From: CAZZHG01 sp964653655
GTDB lineage: Bacteria > Bdellovibrionota > FAC87 > UBA2466
Length of the DNA: 37,950 bases
Reading direction: 5' to 3'
Assembly: GCA_964653655.1 (NCBI GenBank)
Contig: CAZZHG010000052.1
Coordinates: 1 to 37,950 of the forward strand
The notes beneath the pieces are model-generated. The model saw only the letters and a list, made by a program, of their open reading frames with translations, was not told where the DNA came from and did not search any database. The number at the start of each line of letters is the position of its first letter. The first letter of the stretch is position 1. Below are positions 24,376 through 31,688 of the stretch, piece after piece. A program made the position numbers and the translations under genes.

Positions 24376-25197
24376 ATGTCCAAAGAGGGCCATGGCATGA
24401 AAGTCCGCGCTTACGTTCTCGTGGGCGTGGCCTTGCTTCTTGTGATCGTGGTTTGGGTCGCGCGCCGGACTTCGAGTCCGCCCGACGCGAAAAAGATCGC
24501 GAAGGATCTTTCCATCGCGGCCAAGAGCGGAGCCGCGGCCTCCTCGAACTGCGAAGTCTTTTTCTCGGAGTGGGACGCCCTCATCCAGGAACGCTCGGTT
24601 CTCGACGAAAAGCGGGTTGGCCGCCTGGCCGATCAGGTCGGGCGCTATCCGGGGATTCCCGGCGCCACTTTCTCCGCCTGGAAACTTCTGACCAACCTTC
24701 CCGCGGATCAGGATGTCGACGTTTCTTTCGCCCTCGGACTTTCCGACTGCCAGTACGATCGCTTCGGCCGCACGGCGGGACGGCTTGCGATGAGCTTGCG
24801 CACGTACCGCAAGAAGGTGAAAGGTTGCGATCGCCCCGTGCGGGCGTCCCTTGGAGTGTTGAGGGAGGTTCTCGATCGTCCCGTGTCCCGGCAGGCGCTT
24901 CGGACTTCGGTCGAGCTCGCGTTCGAGCTGCGTCGAACCGGCTGGGTTCAGTGGAATAAGGAAGACGGCGCGGAGTGGGTGCAAATCGACGAGTATCTGA
25001 GGAAATTCAACAAGCGTGCGGACGGACGCGAAGGGGAGCTGACCCAGAAGCTCGGGTCCTTTCCTTCCTTCAAGGACGCTCCCGCCGAACTGCGCAAGGG
25101 GCTCGCGGTGCAGCTTCGATACAGTTATACGCAGACGGAGGCGGCGCGGAAAAGGGTCCGCGCTCTCGTCTCCAATTTGAAACTGACCCCGGGATGA
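24376..25197 (+). CDS. Membrane-anchored protein of unknown function
   Basis: 273 residues. One N-terminal hydrophobic helix (AYVLVGVALLLVIVVWVA) is followed by RR and a soluble, mostly helical, charged domain of about 240 residues with three Cys (SNCEVFF, SDCQYD, KGCDRP), probably on the outer face of the inner membrane. No recognised family. Two starts compete: ATG 24376, which sits 7 bases after a TAACAT box (24363-24368) and would be leaderless, and ATG 24397, which has AGAGGG (24382-24387) nine bases upstream. Both keep the anchor helix. The gene follows the giant protease by 27 bases and precedes the next lipoprotein by 19, so the run to 28488 may be co-transcribed. Confidence 0.68.
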   Translation: MSKEGHGMKVRAYVLVGVALLLVIVVWVARRTSSPPDAKKIAKDLSIAAKSGAAASSNCEVFFSEWDALIQERSVLDEKRVGRLADQVGRYPGIPGATFSAWKLLTNLPADQDVDVSFALGLSDCQYDRFGRTAGRLAMSLRTYRKKVKGCDRPVRASLGVLREVLDRPVSRQALRTSVELAFELRRTGWVQWNKEDGAEWVQIDEYLRKFNKRADGREGELTQKLGSFPSFKDAPAELRKGLAVQLRYSYTQTEAARKRVRALVSNLKLTPG

Positions 25198-25216
25198 TCG
25201 GAGCGTCGCCCATTTC

Positions 25217-26140
25217 ATGAGGTTCGCGCGGGGGAAGTTGGGGGCCGGCATTCTCGGTTTGCTCGCCGCGGGCTGCTCCAACTTTTCGACTCTGCAAACC
25301 GCCCGGGTCCTTCAACCCGGAAAGTTCCGGGTGCATCTCGGAGGCGGGGCATTTTCCTCCAATCAGCTGAGCTCGGTCGTCTCCTCCTCGAGCTCGACGG
25401 CGTCGAACCAATCGCTGGTCTTTCCGTACGTGGAATTCTCGGCGGGCCTCGGGCTCGGGCGCCGATTCGATGCGAGTGCGAAATATACGGCGCCGGGATC
25501 GATCTCCCTCGCCGGAAAGTTCCAATTCATCGACACCAAGTCCTTTGCGATGGCCGTCGGCGCACAGGCCGGTTACCTACCTATCGTCGTCAACAGCACC
25601 ACGGCGAACCTGCTCGATCTGGGCGTGCCCCTTTACGCCTCGGTGGATTTCGCGGACTGGATCGGCCTCTATGGCTCGGTCCGATACCAGATACGCATGC
25701 AGCTCGGCACCAACCCTTCGACCACACCTTTTTTCGCTTTCGGCGGAGGAATCCGGATCGGTAACGCCGTCGGTTTGCTCGCGGAGGTAACCTCCGTCCG
25801 TCAGACCAACTCGACCTTCAGGGGAGTGCAGTTCTGCGGGGCCTTTTTCTTCGGAAACGCGCAGTCGGTGGAAACCGACGAGGGGAAGACGGACAAAGAC
25901 ACGTCGCGCCGCCGGGCGTCCCAAGTCTTCGACACGCAGGATTACGGTAAGTTTCTGCGCGTCACGCACGACGACATCCGGCCTTGGCGGGAAGGGGAGA
26001 GCGTCTGCGCGATCGCTTCCAACCGCGCGGAAGTAGCTTGCGGCACCGTGATAAAAACCGACTCCGTCTCCGCCACCGTCCGCGTCTCGCGCCGCAGGGG
26101 AAAAGTCGCCCCTGGAATGGAGGTTATCGCCCGGCCCTGA
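25217..26140 (+). CDS. Lipoprotein with a barrel-like beta domain
   Basis: 307 residues. A lipobox LLAAGC places the lipidated Cys at position 20. A Ser-rich segment near 50-65 follows, then a Gly-rich region of alternating strands (about 70-215) such as SAGLGLGRRFDASAKYTAP and FFAFGGGIRIGNAVGLLAEV, resembling a small outer-membrane beta-barrel or porin-like fold. The last 85 residues are charged and then beta-rich (DDIRPWREGESVCAIAS, TVRVSRRRGKVAPG), perhaps a separate small domain. No recognised family. It lies in a probable run with the gene before and the membrane pair after; the Shine-Dalgarno sequence is weak. Confidence 0.7.
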   Translation: MRFARGKLGAGILGLLAAGCSNFSTLQTARVLQPGKFRVHLGGGAFSSNQLSSVVSSSSSTASNQSLVFPYVEFSAGLGLGRRFDASAKYTAPGSISLAGKFQFIDTKSFAMAVGAQAGYLPIVVNSTTANLLDLGVPLYASVDFADWIGLYGSVRYQIRMQLGTNPSTTPFFAFGGGIRIGNAVGLLAEVTSVRQTNSTFRGVQFCGAFFFGNAQSVETDEGKTDKDTSRRRASQVFDTQDYGKFLRVTHDDIRPWREGESVCAIASNRAEVACGTVIKTDSVSATVRVSRRRGKVAPGMEVIARP

Positions 26141-26161
26141 TAAGATTAAGACCTCCCCGCG

Positions 26162-26893
26162 ATGCCAGCCCCAGCCAAAACCGTTTCCGACTTTTCTCCG
26201 TCGCCGGGCGCCTCCGTACGCATCGGGCCTCTTTACGTGGCGGCCGGCATCTCTGCCTTTTCCGGCATAGCCTACGAGCTTCTGCTCGCGACTTACGCGA
26301 CGTTTCTAATGGGCGCGTCGATCTTTCAATACTCCCTCGTGCTGTCGTTGATGATGGCCAGCATGGGAGTGGGCTCGCTTCTCGCCGACAAAGCGGGCAA
26401 AGATCCTATCGCCGCGTTTCTCGCGACGGAAGCGGTGATTGCCTTCGTCGCGATCGTTGCGCTTCCCGTCCTCTATTTCAGCTACGCGAAAGGAATTTTT
26501 CCGAGCCTTCTGCTCTGCGCCTTCGTGGTTACGATGGGGGCCGCCATCGGAATGGAAATCCCGCTTCTGAACCGGATCGCGACCACCGCCGACCGGCTTC
26601 CCCGTCTTCTGTTCTACGATTACCTGGGCGGATTTCTCGGCGGACTCTTTTTTCCCCTCGTGCTCGCTCCGAGGATGAGTCTCATGCAGATCGCGGGCGT
26701 GCTCGCCGCGATTAACGCGATCGTCGCTTTCGGATTCGCCTTCGGATACCGCCGATCGCTCGACCGTAACTCCGGTCTGTGGATCGGAGTGGGGGCCGTG
26801 CTGGTGGTTCTCTCCTTCGCTTTCTGCGCTTACGCCGAGCCTTTGCGGATCGCCATGGAGCAAAGTCTTTTCGGAATCGGATTGCCCCAATGA
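26162..26893 (+). CDS. Polytopic membrane protein, N-terminal half of a spermidine-synthase-like membrane pair
   Basis: 243 residues with about six to seven membrane helices and no soluble domain. SAFSGIAYELLLATYATFLM and the following GVGSLLADK match the membrane region that precedes the catalytic domain in membrane-bound polyamine-aminopropyltransferase-like proteins, where GxxxLxxE-type helices recur. It overlaps the next gene by four bases (ATGA), so the two are translationally coupled and likely form one complex. TAAGAT at 26141-26146 lies 15 bases before the start and could give a short-leader transcript. Biochemical role unknown. Confidence 0.7.
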   Translation: MPAPAKTVSDFSPSPGASVRIGPLYVAAGISAFSGIAYELLLATYATFLMGASIFQYSLVLSLMMASMGVGSLLADKAGKDPIAAFLATEAVIAFVAIVALPVLYFSYAKGIFPSLLLCAFVVTMGAAIGMEIPLLNRIATTADRLPRLLFYDYLGGFLGGLFFPLVLAPRMSLMQIAGVLAAINAIVAFGFAFGYRRSLDRNSGLWIGVGAVLVVLSFAFCAYAEPLRIAMEQSLFGIGLPQ

Positions 26894-28488
26894 ACCGCGC
26901 TCTTTCCTACAGCCGCACTCTTTATGCCCTCTCGGTCATCGGATCCGGCTGCGGATTCGTCACGCAGATGCTGGTGTCCGGCTTCTGGTCCACGACCTAC
27001 AGCCAGGACGTCTATTACTTTTCGATCAACGTCGCTTTCTACTTCCTGAGCCTCGGGCTTGGCAGCCTTCTGTCGTCGAAATGGAAGCAGGTGAATCTGG
27101 CGCTCCTTTTCGAGATCGTCTGTCTTTTGGGTTTGTGGACGGGGCTCTGCATCCCGTTTCTAAGGCTGATGATTTTGAAGTTCGGCAACGTGACCTTCTT
27201 TCCGGTGGCGACGGTGGTCGTTTCCGGAATTCTCGCCGGTAATTTGATCCCGCTCACGCTTCGCCTTGGAGCCGAGGATCCGAGCTTGCGGCTCTCGCGC
27301 TTGTTTTTCCTCGATTACACGGCCGCGATTGTTTTCACGCTGCTTTTTACCTTCGTTCTGCTCATTCCTCTCGGTTACGGCAGAACGGCGCTGGTCCTAT
27401 CGCTCACCTGTCTTGCCGTCACGATTGCCCTCATGCTCCTCAACCGGATCTTCGTCGGGGGGCCCGTGGTGCTCGCGTTCCTGGGTCTCGCGGCGCCGAT
27501 CCCCGCTCACATCGCCTCCCATCAGAAGGTTGCGCCCAAAATGGGAGCGCCCGGCGAAGCGAAGGTGCTGGTCAGCCGGCAGAGCCACTACCAAAAGATC
27601 GTTCTGACCGAGGAAGACGCCCAGCTCTCCCTCTTTCCAGGGGCGAAGCAGCACGTTCTCTATCTCGACGGCTTCGTGCAGTTCAGTTCAATCGACGAGC
27701 AGAACTACCATATCTGCATCGTGAACGTTCCGTCGGCGGCGGCCGAGAATCAGGGCAACCCGGTCAGAAAAGCTCTCGTGCTGGGGGGAGGGGACGCCCT
27801 TGCCGTGAGGAACCTCGTCAACATGAAGAACGTGCAGGAAATCACTCTCGTGGAGCTCGATCCGGAAATGATCGAGCTCGCGCGCAAGGAGCCCGCCGTA
27901 CTTCTCTACAACCTCGATTCATTATCCGATCCGCGGGTGAAGGTGCTCACCACGGATGCGTTCCGGTGGGTGAAGGAGACGAAGGAGCAGTACGATCTCA
28001 TCGTAATCGACTTCCCCGCCCCGAAGAATCTCGCGCTTTCCCGTCTTTTCTCGTCGGAATTCTACTCCGAGATAAAACGGCTCTTGAAGCCATCCGGGTT
28101 CGCGGCCATCCAGGCGGGCCCTTCGTTTTCCTTCGACGATCCGAAGTTCATGACGATCTCGGAAGTGACCTCGAGCGTGCGCCGCACGGTCGCCTCCGTG
28201 GGGCTCAACGCGAACGTCTACGTCTCGACCCGGGACGAGGACGCCTTCGTCCTCGCCACGCCGGACAAGCAGTTCAAGATGAACGACTTCGCGGAAAAGG
28301 TGGGAATCACCAACCCCATGGGAATGGGAGCCATCTGCAGCTATAACGCCGGCTGGGTGGAATCGCCCGGGCAGGTGAATACCCTGAACACCCTCGTTCT
28401 ATCGACGTATATGCTTCGCTGGTTCAAGAGAGCCGGCGGGCCGTTCTTCAATTACACGGGCAATCACGCCGTCTTCCTGCCAGATTAA
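26890..28488 (+). CDS. Membrane-bound spermidine-synthase-like protein with altered substrate residues
   Basis: 532 residues. About seven N-terminal membrane helices (1-215) precede a soluble Rossmann-like domain (about 225-450) of the spermidine synthase superfamily: SHYQKIVL, YLDGFVQFSSIDEQNYH (from about 258), VLGGGDALAVRNL (about 298), ITLVELDPEMIEL (about 318), and IDFPAPKN (D374). Compared with the usual membrane-type motifs, the second Asp of the DxPDP-type motif is Ala (A377), the Glu after YH is Ile (I275), and the GGGDGLALRE-type motif is changed at A303 and N308. The SAM-side GGGD and VELD motifs are kept. So it probably binds a SAM-type ligand, but polyamine synthesis is doubtful. 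Start ATG 26890 overlaps the previous stop. Confidence 0.75.
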   Translation: MNRALSYSRTLYALSVIGSGCGFVTQMLVSGFWSTTYSQDVYYFSINVAFYFLSLGLGSLLSSKWKQVNLALLFEIVCLLGLWTGLCIPFLRLMILKFGNVTFFPVATVVVSGILAGNLIPLTLRLGAEDPSLRLSRLFFLDYTAAIVFTLLFTFVLLIPLGYGRTALVLSLTCLAVTIALMLLNRIFVGGPVVLAFLGLAAPIPAHIASHQKVAPKMGAPGEAKVLVSRQSHYQKIVLTEEDAQLSLFPGAKQHVLYLDGFVQFSSIDEQNYHICIVNVPSAAAENQGNPVRKALVLGGGDALAVRNLVNMKNVQEITLVELDPEMIELARKEPAVLLYNLDSLSDPRVKVLTTDAFRWVKETKEQYDLIVIDFPAPKNLALSRLFSSEFYSEIKRLLKPSGFAAIQAGPSFSFDDPKFMTISEVTSSVRRTVASVGLNANVYVSTRDEDAFVLATPDKQFKMNDFAEKVGITNPMGMGAICSYNAGWVESPGQVNTLNTLVLSTYMLRWFKRAGGPFFNYTGNHAVFLPD

Positions 28489-28509
28489 GTAAGGTACTTC
28501 AGATTAGAA

Positions 28510-28638
28510 GAGCGTGAGCGAGAGCGAGCGCAAGGAAGTCTTCTTGATCTTATTCGAGAGGATTTGCCGAGGGCGTGAGCCTGCAATCGCGCGTGGAAAG
28601 ATCGGATGTCTTCCTTGCGCTCGCTCTCGCTGTCGCTC
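28510..28638. repeat. Long inverted repeat between converging genes
   Basis: A perfect 22-bp pair, 28517-28538 with 28610-28631. It extends outward by GAGCG/CGCTC (28510-28514, 28634-28638) across a 2-base mismatch, and inward by GATCTT (28546-28551) with AAGATC (28598-28603). The arms are made of GAGCGA-type units. It sits between the stops of converging genes (28488 and 28651) and may act as a two-way terminator, though without a U-run, or be a REP-like element. Confidence 0.8.
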
Positions 28639-28650
28639 TGTATTCGGGAT

Positions 28651-29553
28651 TTATTGCTGGATGCCGAGCATGCGCTGCTGAAGAAGCGAGCGCAGCTGCG
28701 GGTTCATGTTCGCGAACATCTGGTCGAACACGGGGCTCATGAGCACGAGCGCCTGGCGGAAGCACATGCCCATGCGCTTCATCGCTTCCTGGTAGTTCGC
28801 CGGAATCGGGTTCGCGCTGTTCTTCAGGGCCACCGCCGTGGAGCAGGCCTGGTAGCCGTACTTGGTCTTCGTAAACTGAGGATTGGTCAGGGTTCCGGTG
28901 CCCGACTCGGGGCGATCCGTGAGCCGGCCGCTGAACGGTTCCGTGTTCATCGTGCCGTCGCCCTGGTTGGTCGCCTTCATGGTTCCGCGCGTGTCGCCCG
29001 CAACCTGATAGGTGGCGTTCGCGCCGGTGCCGGCGATGGTGAAATTCACTTTGCAAGCCGCCTTGTCCGTCGAGGCCCAGACGCCGAGAAGCGGCTGGCC
29101 GGGGATCGGGGCGAGAGGAGCGGTGCGCTCGGCGCACTCGGTGAGCATCCGTCCCGCGAGAGCCATCTTCGCGACCGCTACGTCGCGGCCCTTGGCTTCC
29201 TCTTCGAGAAGGCGCTTGGCTTCCGCCAGCAGCGATTGCGAAAGTCCGCTCGCCTGCTGAGGAGCCACCTGAGACTGTTCCTGGAAAACGTTTTTGAGGG
29301 CGAACTGATCGGCTTCCGTGAGCCCGCCGCCACTGCCGCTGCCGCCGTTGCCGGTGGAGCCGCCGCCCGTGGCCGGGCCGCTCGGTCCGAACATGTTGGG
29401 ATCGTACGAGCCCGAGCCCGTGTCCCAGAGATCCGTGTTGCCTTGGTTAGCCGCTCCGGTGCCGCCCGATTTTCCGCAGTTGGAAAGAACGAAGAGCACC
29501 GCGAAGGCGAGTACCGCTCGGAAGAAGAATTCTGTTTTTCTAAGATGCCGCAT
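28651..29553 (-). CDS. Lipoprotein with Gly/Ser-rich linker, function unknown
   Basis: 300 residues. A basic N-terminus and hydrophobic core lead to the lipobox VLSNC with the lipidated Cys at 26. Residues 27-80 are a low-complexity Gly/Ser/Asn linker, as in lipoproteins that cross the periplasm or stand off a membrane. A helical segment (about 80-145, LTEADQFALKNVFQEQ to LLEEEAKGRD) is followed by a beta-rich part with a LLGVWAS opening (about 165-235), the kind of short beta domain seen in lipocalin-like lipoproteins. A C-terminal Met/Gln-rich helix (MFANMNPQLRSLLQQRML) closes the protein. ATG 29553 is preferred over 29613 because GAGGA lies four bases upstream and the signal peptide then has normal length. 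Family unknown. Confidence 0.72.
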   Translation of the reverse strand: MRHLRKTEFFFRAVLAFAVLFVLSNCGKSGGTGAANQGNTDLWDTGSGSYDPNMFGPSGPATGGGSTGNGGSGSGGGLTEADQFALKNVFQEQSQVAPQQASGLSQSLLAEAKRLLEEEAKGRDVAVAKMALAGRMLTECAERTAPLAPIPGQPLLGVWASTDKAACKVNFTIAGTGANATYQVAGDTRGTMKATNQGDGTMNTEPFSGRLTDRPESGTGTLTNPQFTKTKYGYQACSTAVALKNSANPIPANYQEAMKRMGMCFRQALVLMSPVFDQMFANMNPQLRSLLQQRMLGIQQ

Positions 29554-29813
29554 AATTCCTCGCGCAAGACGAACACGTGATTCGGGTACGAGACTCAAAA
29601 ATGCAAACCTCATGCCCCCCTGTTAGGCGCGTATCTGAGGCGGCTTGGAATACACCAGGCGTCCACGTTCCAGCCGAATTCACCTACCCGCCGGATTTCC
29701 CCGTGGACTCCGGGGTTTATCCTGACCGGGCCCTGGACACCCGTTCCAATGGGGGGCTAACCCATTGATTTCCTTCGATCCTCTTGAAAGTCGTGTACTC
29801 TATTACTAACCGC
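29554..29813. other. Divergent intergenic region with a -10 box close to the start at 29814
   Basis: 260 bases without a gene. It holds a small CCCCG/CGGGG hairpin (29699-29703 with 29711-29715) followed by TTTAT. On the plus strand TACTCT (29796-29801) lies 12 bases before ATG 29814, giving a leader of only about five bases. No convincing -35 is seen. Confidence 0.35.
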
Positions 29814-30803
29814 ATGAAACGCCCCGACTGGTTCAATATAGGAGCCTTGGTTTTCGGCCTCTGGGGCCTCGCCAACACGGCCGTCAGCATCGGCCGCTAC
29901 GGTTGGGAGCAGGGGATGTATCTCTGGTTCTGCAACCTCGCGCTGCTCGCCACCGCGTTCGGTCTGTGGCGCAGAAACCGCGATCTGCTTCTCGCCTTTC
30001 TGGGCGTCGCCACTTTCACCCAGCCCCTCTACGTGATCGATAGTCTGCTCCGCTTGTTTTCCAGCACCAGTCTGCTCGGCGCTTCGGAGTTCATGTACCA
30101 GCCCGGAATGGGAATCGGGGAGTTTCTGCTCTCGCGCTACCACTACTTCGTGATCCCGACGATGGCGTTCGCGCTCTTTCGTCTTCCGAAGGGGCGCTCG
30201 CGTCTTCTCACTTACATCGCTTCCTTCGAAGTCGGAATTTTCAGCCTCTCCTACATTTTCCCGTTCTCGCAAAACATCAACTGCATCCACGAGTCGTGTT
30301 TCGAGAGCCTGCAGTACGCGGGCCCCCTATACTCTCTCGGCTTTTTCCTCCTGATTCTTTCCGGAAATGTGGCGGGGTCTCTGGCTTGGGATTGGGTCCT
30401 CGGGAAAGCGGCGGCCCGCCCCGAGTGGGGGAAGAAGATCGCCGTTGGGTTCGGCGTGCTGCTGGGGCTCGGCGTTTTGCTCACCGGCGCGGACACCTTA
30501 TACAAGAAGCGCCTGCCGAAACTCACTTGCGCGCCGCCCTTCGAGGACTCGGGCGTGCGGGTGCAATGTCTCTATACTCTCGAGGACGAGCCGGGACTCG
30601 TCGAGCTGACTTATACGATCGAGAACAAACTGGACGTGGCCCAGCATTGCGATGCGAGAGGGGATCTCTTCGGAGAGTACGAGGAAATGAAGGAAGCTCT
30701 GTACCTGAAGCCGCACGAGAAGATTCGGCTGAAGGCGTTGTTGCCTTACCCGCCTCAGGACGCCGAGCTCAAAGTGGCGGCGTCCTGCATCCGCCTGCAG
30801 TAG
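29814..30803 (+). CDS. Polytopic membrane protein with a C-terminal soluble domain
   Basis: 329 residues. About seven hydrophobic helices (first IGALVFGLWGLANTAVSI, last VGFGVLLGLGVLLTGAD) are followed from about 240 by a soluble domain of about 90 residues: CAPPFEDSGVRVQCLYTL, VELTYTIENKLDV, LKPHEKIRLKALLP and a closing VAASCIRLQ. This looks like a beta-sandwich with paired Cys and would sit outside the cytoplasmic membrane. I do not recognise the family. ATG 29814 is chosen over TTG 29784 because it follows the -10 box and starts with a basic residue before the first helix. The stop is one base from the end of the converging FGE-like lipoprotein gene. Confidence 0.7.
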   Translation: MKRPDWFNIGALVFGLWGLANTAVSIGRYGWEQGMYLWFCNLALLATAFGLWRRNRDLLLAFLGVATFTQPLYVIDSLLRLFSSTSLLGASEFMYQPGMGIGEFLLSRYHYFVIPTMAFALFRLPKGRSRLLTYIASFEVGIFSLSYIFPFSQNINCIHESCFESLQYAGPLYSLGFFLLILSGNVAGSLAWDWVLGKAAARPEWGKKIAVGFGVLLGLGVLLTGADTLYKKRLPKLTCAPPFEDSGVRVQCLYTLEDEPGLVELTYTIENKLDVAQHCDARGDLFGEYEEMKEALYLKPHEKIRLKALLPYPPQDAELKVAASCIRLQ

Positions 30804-30804
30804 C

Positions 30805-31503
30805 TTACGTCGCGACGTCTTCTACGTTCACGCAGCAGCGAAACCCGATGGTCTCGTCGTTGGTGGCCTCGTCGATGGGAGTGTCGTCGATTCCGTCGGC
30901 GTCGGTATCGGTTTGGACGAAGTACGAGCACTTTCCGTTTTTCACCTTCGAGGCCACGTTGGCTCCCATGGCGCGGCCCTCGCTGCTTGCGCTGTCGGTG
31001 ACCCATTCGGAAACATTTCCGACCATGTCGTAGAGGGTGATGCCCCTGGTGCGGCATCTGGAGTTCGCGCCGGTTTTCACGGCGACGGTGCCCGAGGGGC
31101 GGTTCAGGAAGCAAAGGGTATCGATGGATGGATCCGTGGGAGTGGGCTGAAGGGCGGCTCCCATGTTGTCCGGGCCCACGCAGGCGGTGAGCCACTCCGC
31201 TTTCGTGCAGAGCCGCTTGTCGGCGGCTGCGCAGTAGACTTTCGCTTCCTCGTAGTTCACGGCACTGGCGGGCTTGATCGCGCTTCTGGTCTGCGCCGCG
31301 GTCACCGTGACCTTCTCTCCGGACTCGTCGGTCTTCTTCGCCTGCTTCAAGCTCGCTTCGTATTGATCGATGTAGAAGGACTTCGTGGTGCCTTGGGCGG
31401 AGTTGGCCGCCACGAGAACCATGCCGCTGGTTTTACTGCAGGCCGGCATGAAAGCGAGAGCCGCAAGTCCGAGACATTCCATCCGATGGAATCGACGCTT
31501 CAT
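30805..31503 (-). CDS. Lipoprotein with formylglycine-generating-enzyme-like (SUMF1) domain
   Basis: 232 residues. Lipobox FMPAC, lipidated Cys at 22. The rest is a compact FGE-sulfatase-type domain: FYIDQYEAS near the start (the usual F.iD.yEvt position), VNYEEAKVYCAAADKRLCTK and EWLTAC (the AxxYCxxxgkRLPTEAEWE position), YDMVGNVSEWV, and the closing TIGFRCC. A DTDADGIDD segment shortly before the end matches a calcium-binding DxDxDGxxD motif. True FGEs oxidise a sulfatase Cys; lipoproteins like this usually lack that role and are thought to be structural or ligand-binding, and the active-site Cys cannot be placed with confidence. No sulfatase is nearby. Confidence 0.82.
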   Translation of the reverse strand: MKRRFHRMECLGLAALAFMPACSKTSGMVLVAANSAQGTTKSFYIDQYEASLKQAKKTDESGEKVTVTAAQTRSAIKPASAVNYEEAKVYCAAADKRLCTKAEWLTACVGPDNMGAALQPTPTDPSIDTLCFLNRPSGTVAVKTGANSRCRTRGITLYDMVGNVSEWVTDSASSEGRAMGANVASKVKNGKCSYFVQTDTDADGIDDTPIDEATNDETIGFRCCVNVEDVAT

Positions 31504-31612
31504 GTAGTCGCCAAACCTTTCCGAAAAGAACTAGGGAAACTCCGTATTCCGTCGGAGCCCGGGTGAAGACAAGCAGAATGCACTAACTAATTGAAATTCA
31601 ACTGCTTTTTGC

Positions 31613-31640
31613 TTGAGCGTACGTCGCTTTGCGTTATACT
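31613..31640 (+). promoter_or_regulatory. Sigma70-type promoter of the four-gene exported operon
   Basis: TTGAGC (31613-31618), a 16-base spacer and TATACT (31635-31640). Predicted start near 31647, giving a leader of about 42 bases before ATG 31689. Confidence 0.65.
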
Positions 31641-31688
31641 GAGAAGGTTCCTAGTCAGCTGGCTAAGCAGGGGTGCTTTTCTTATTTT

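Noticed and set aside
28606..29580. 324-residue plus-strand frame opposite the lipoprotein at 28651-29553
   Set aside because: The minus strand has a ribosome-binding site, signal peptide and lipobox; the plus-strand frame is Arg/Ala-rich without any signal.
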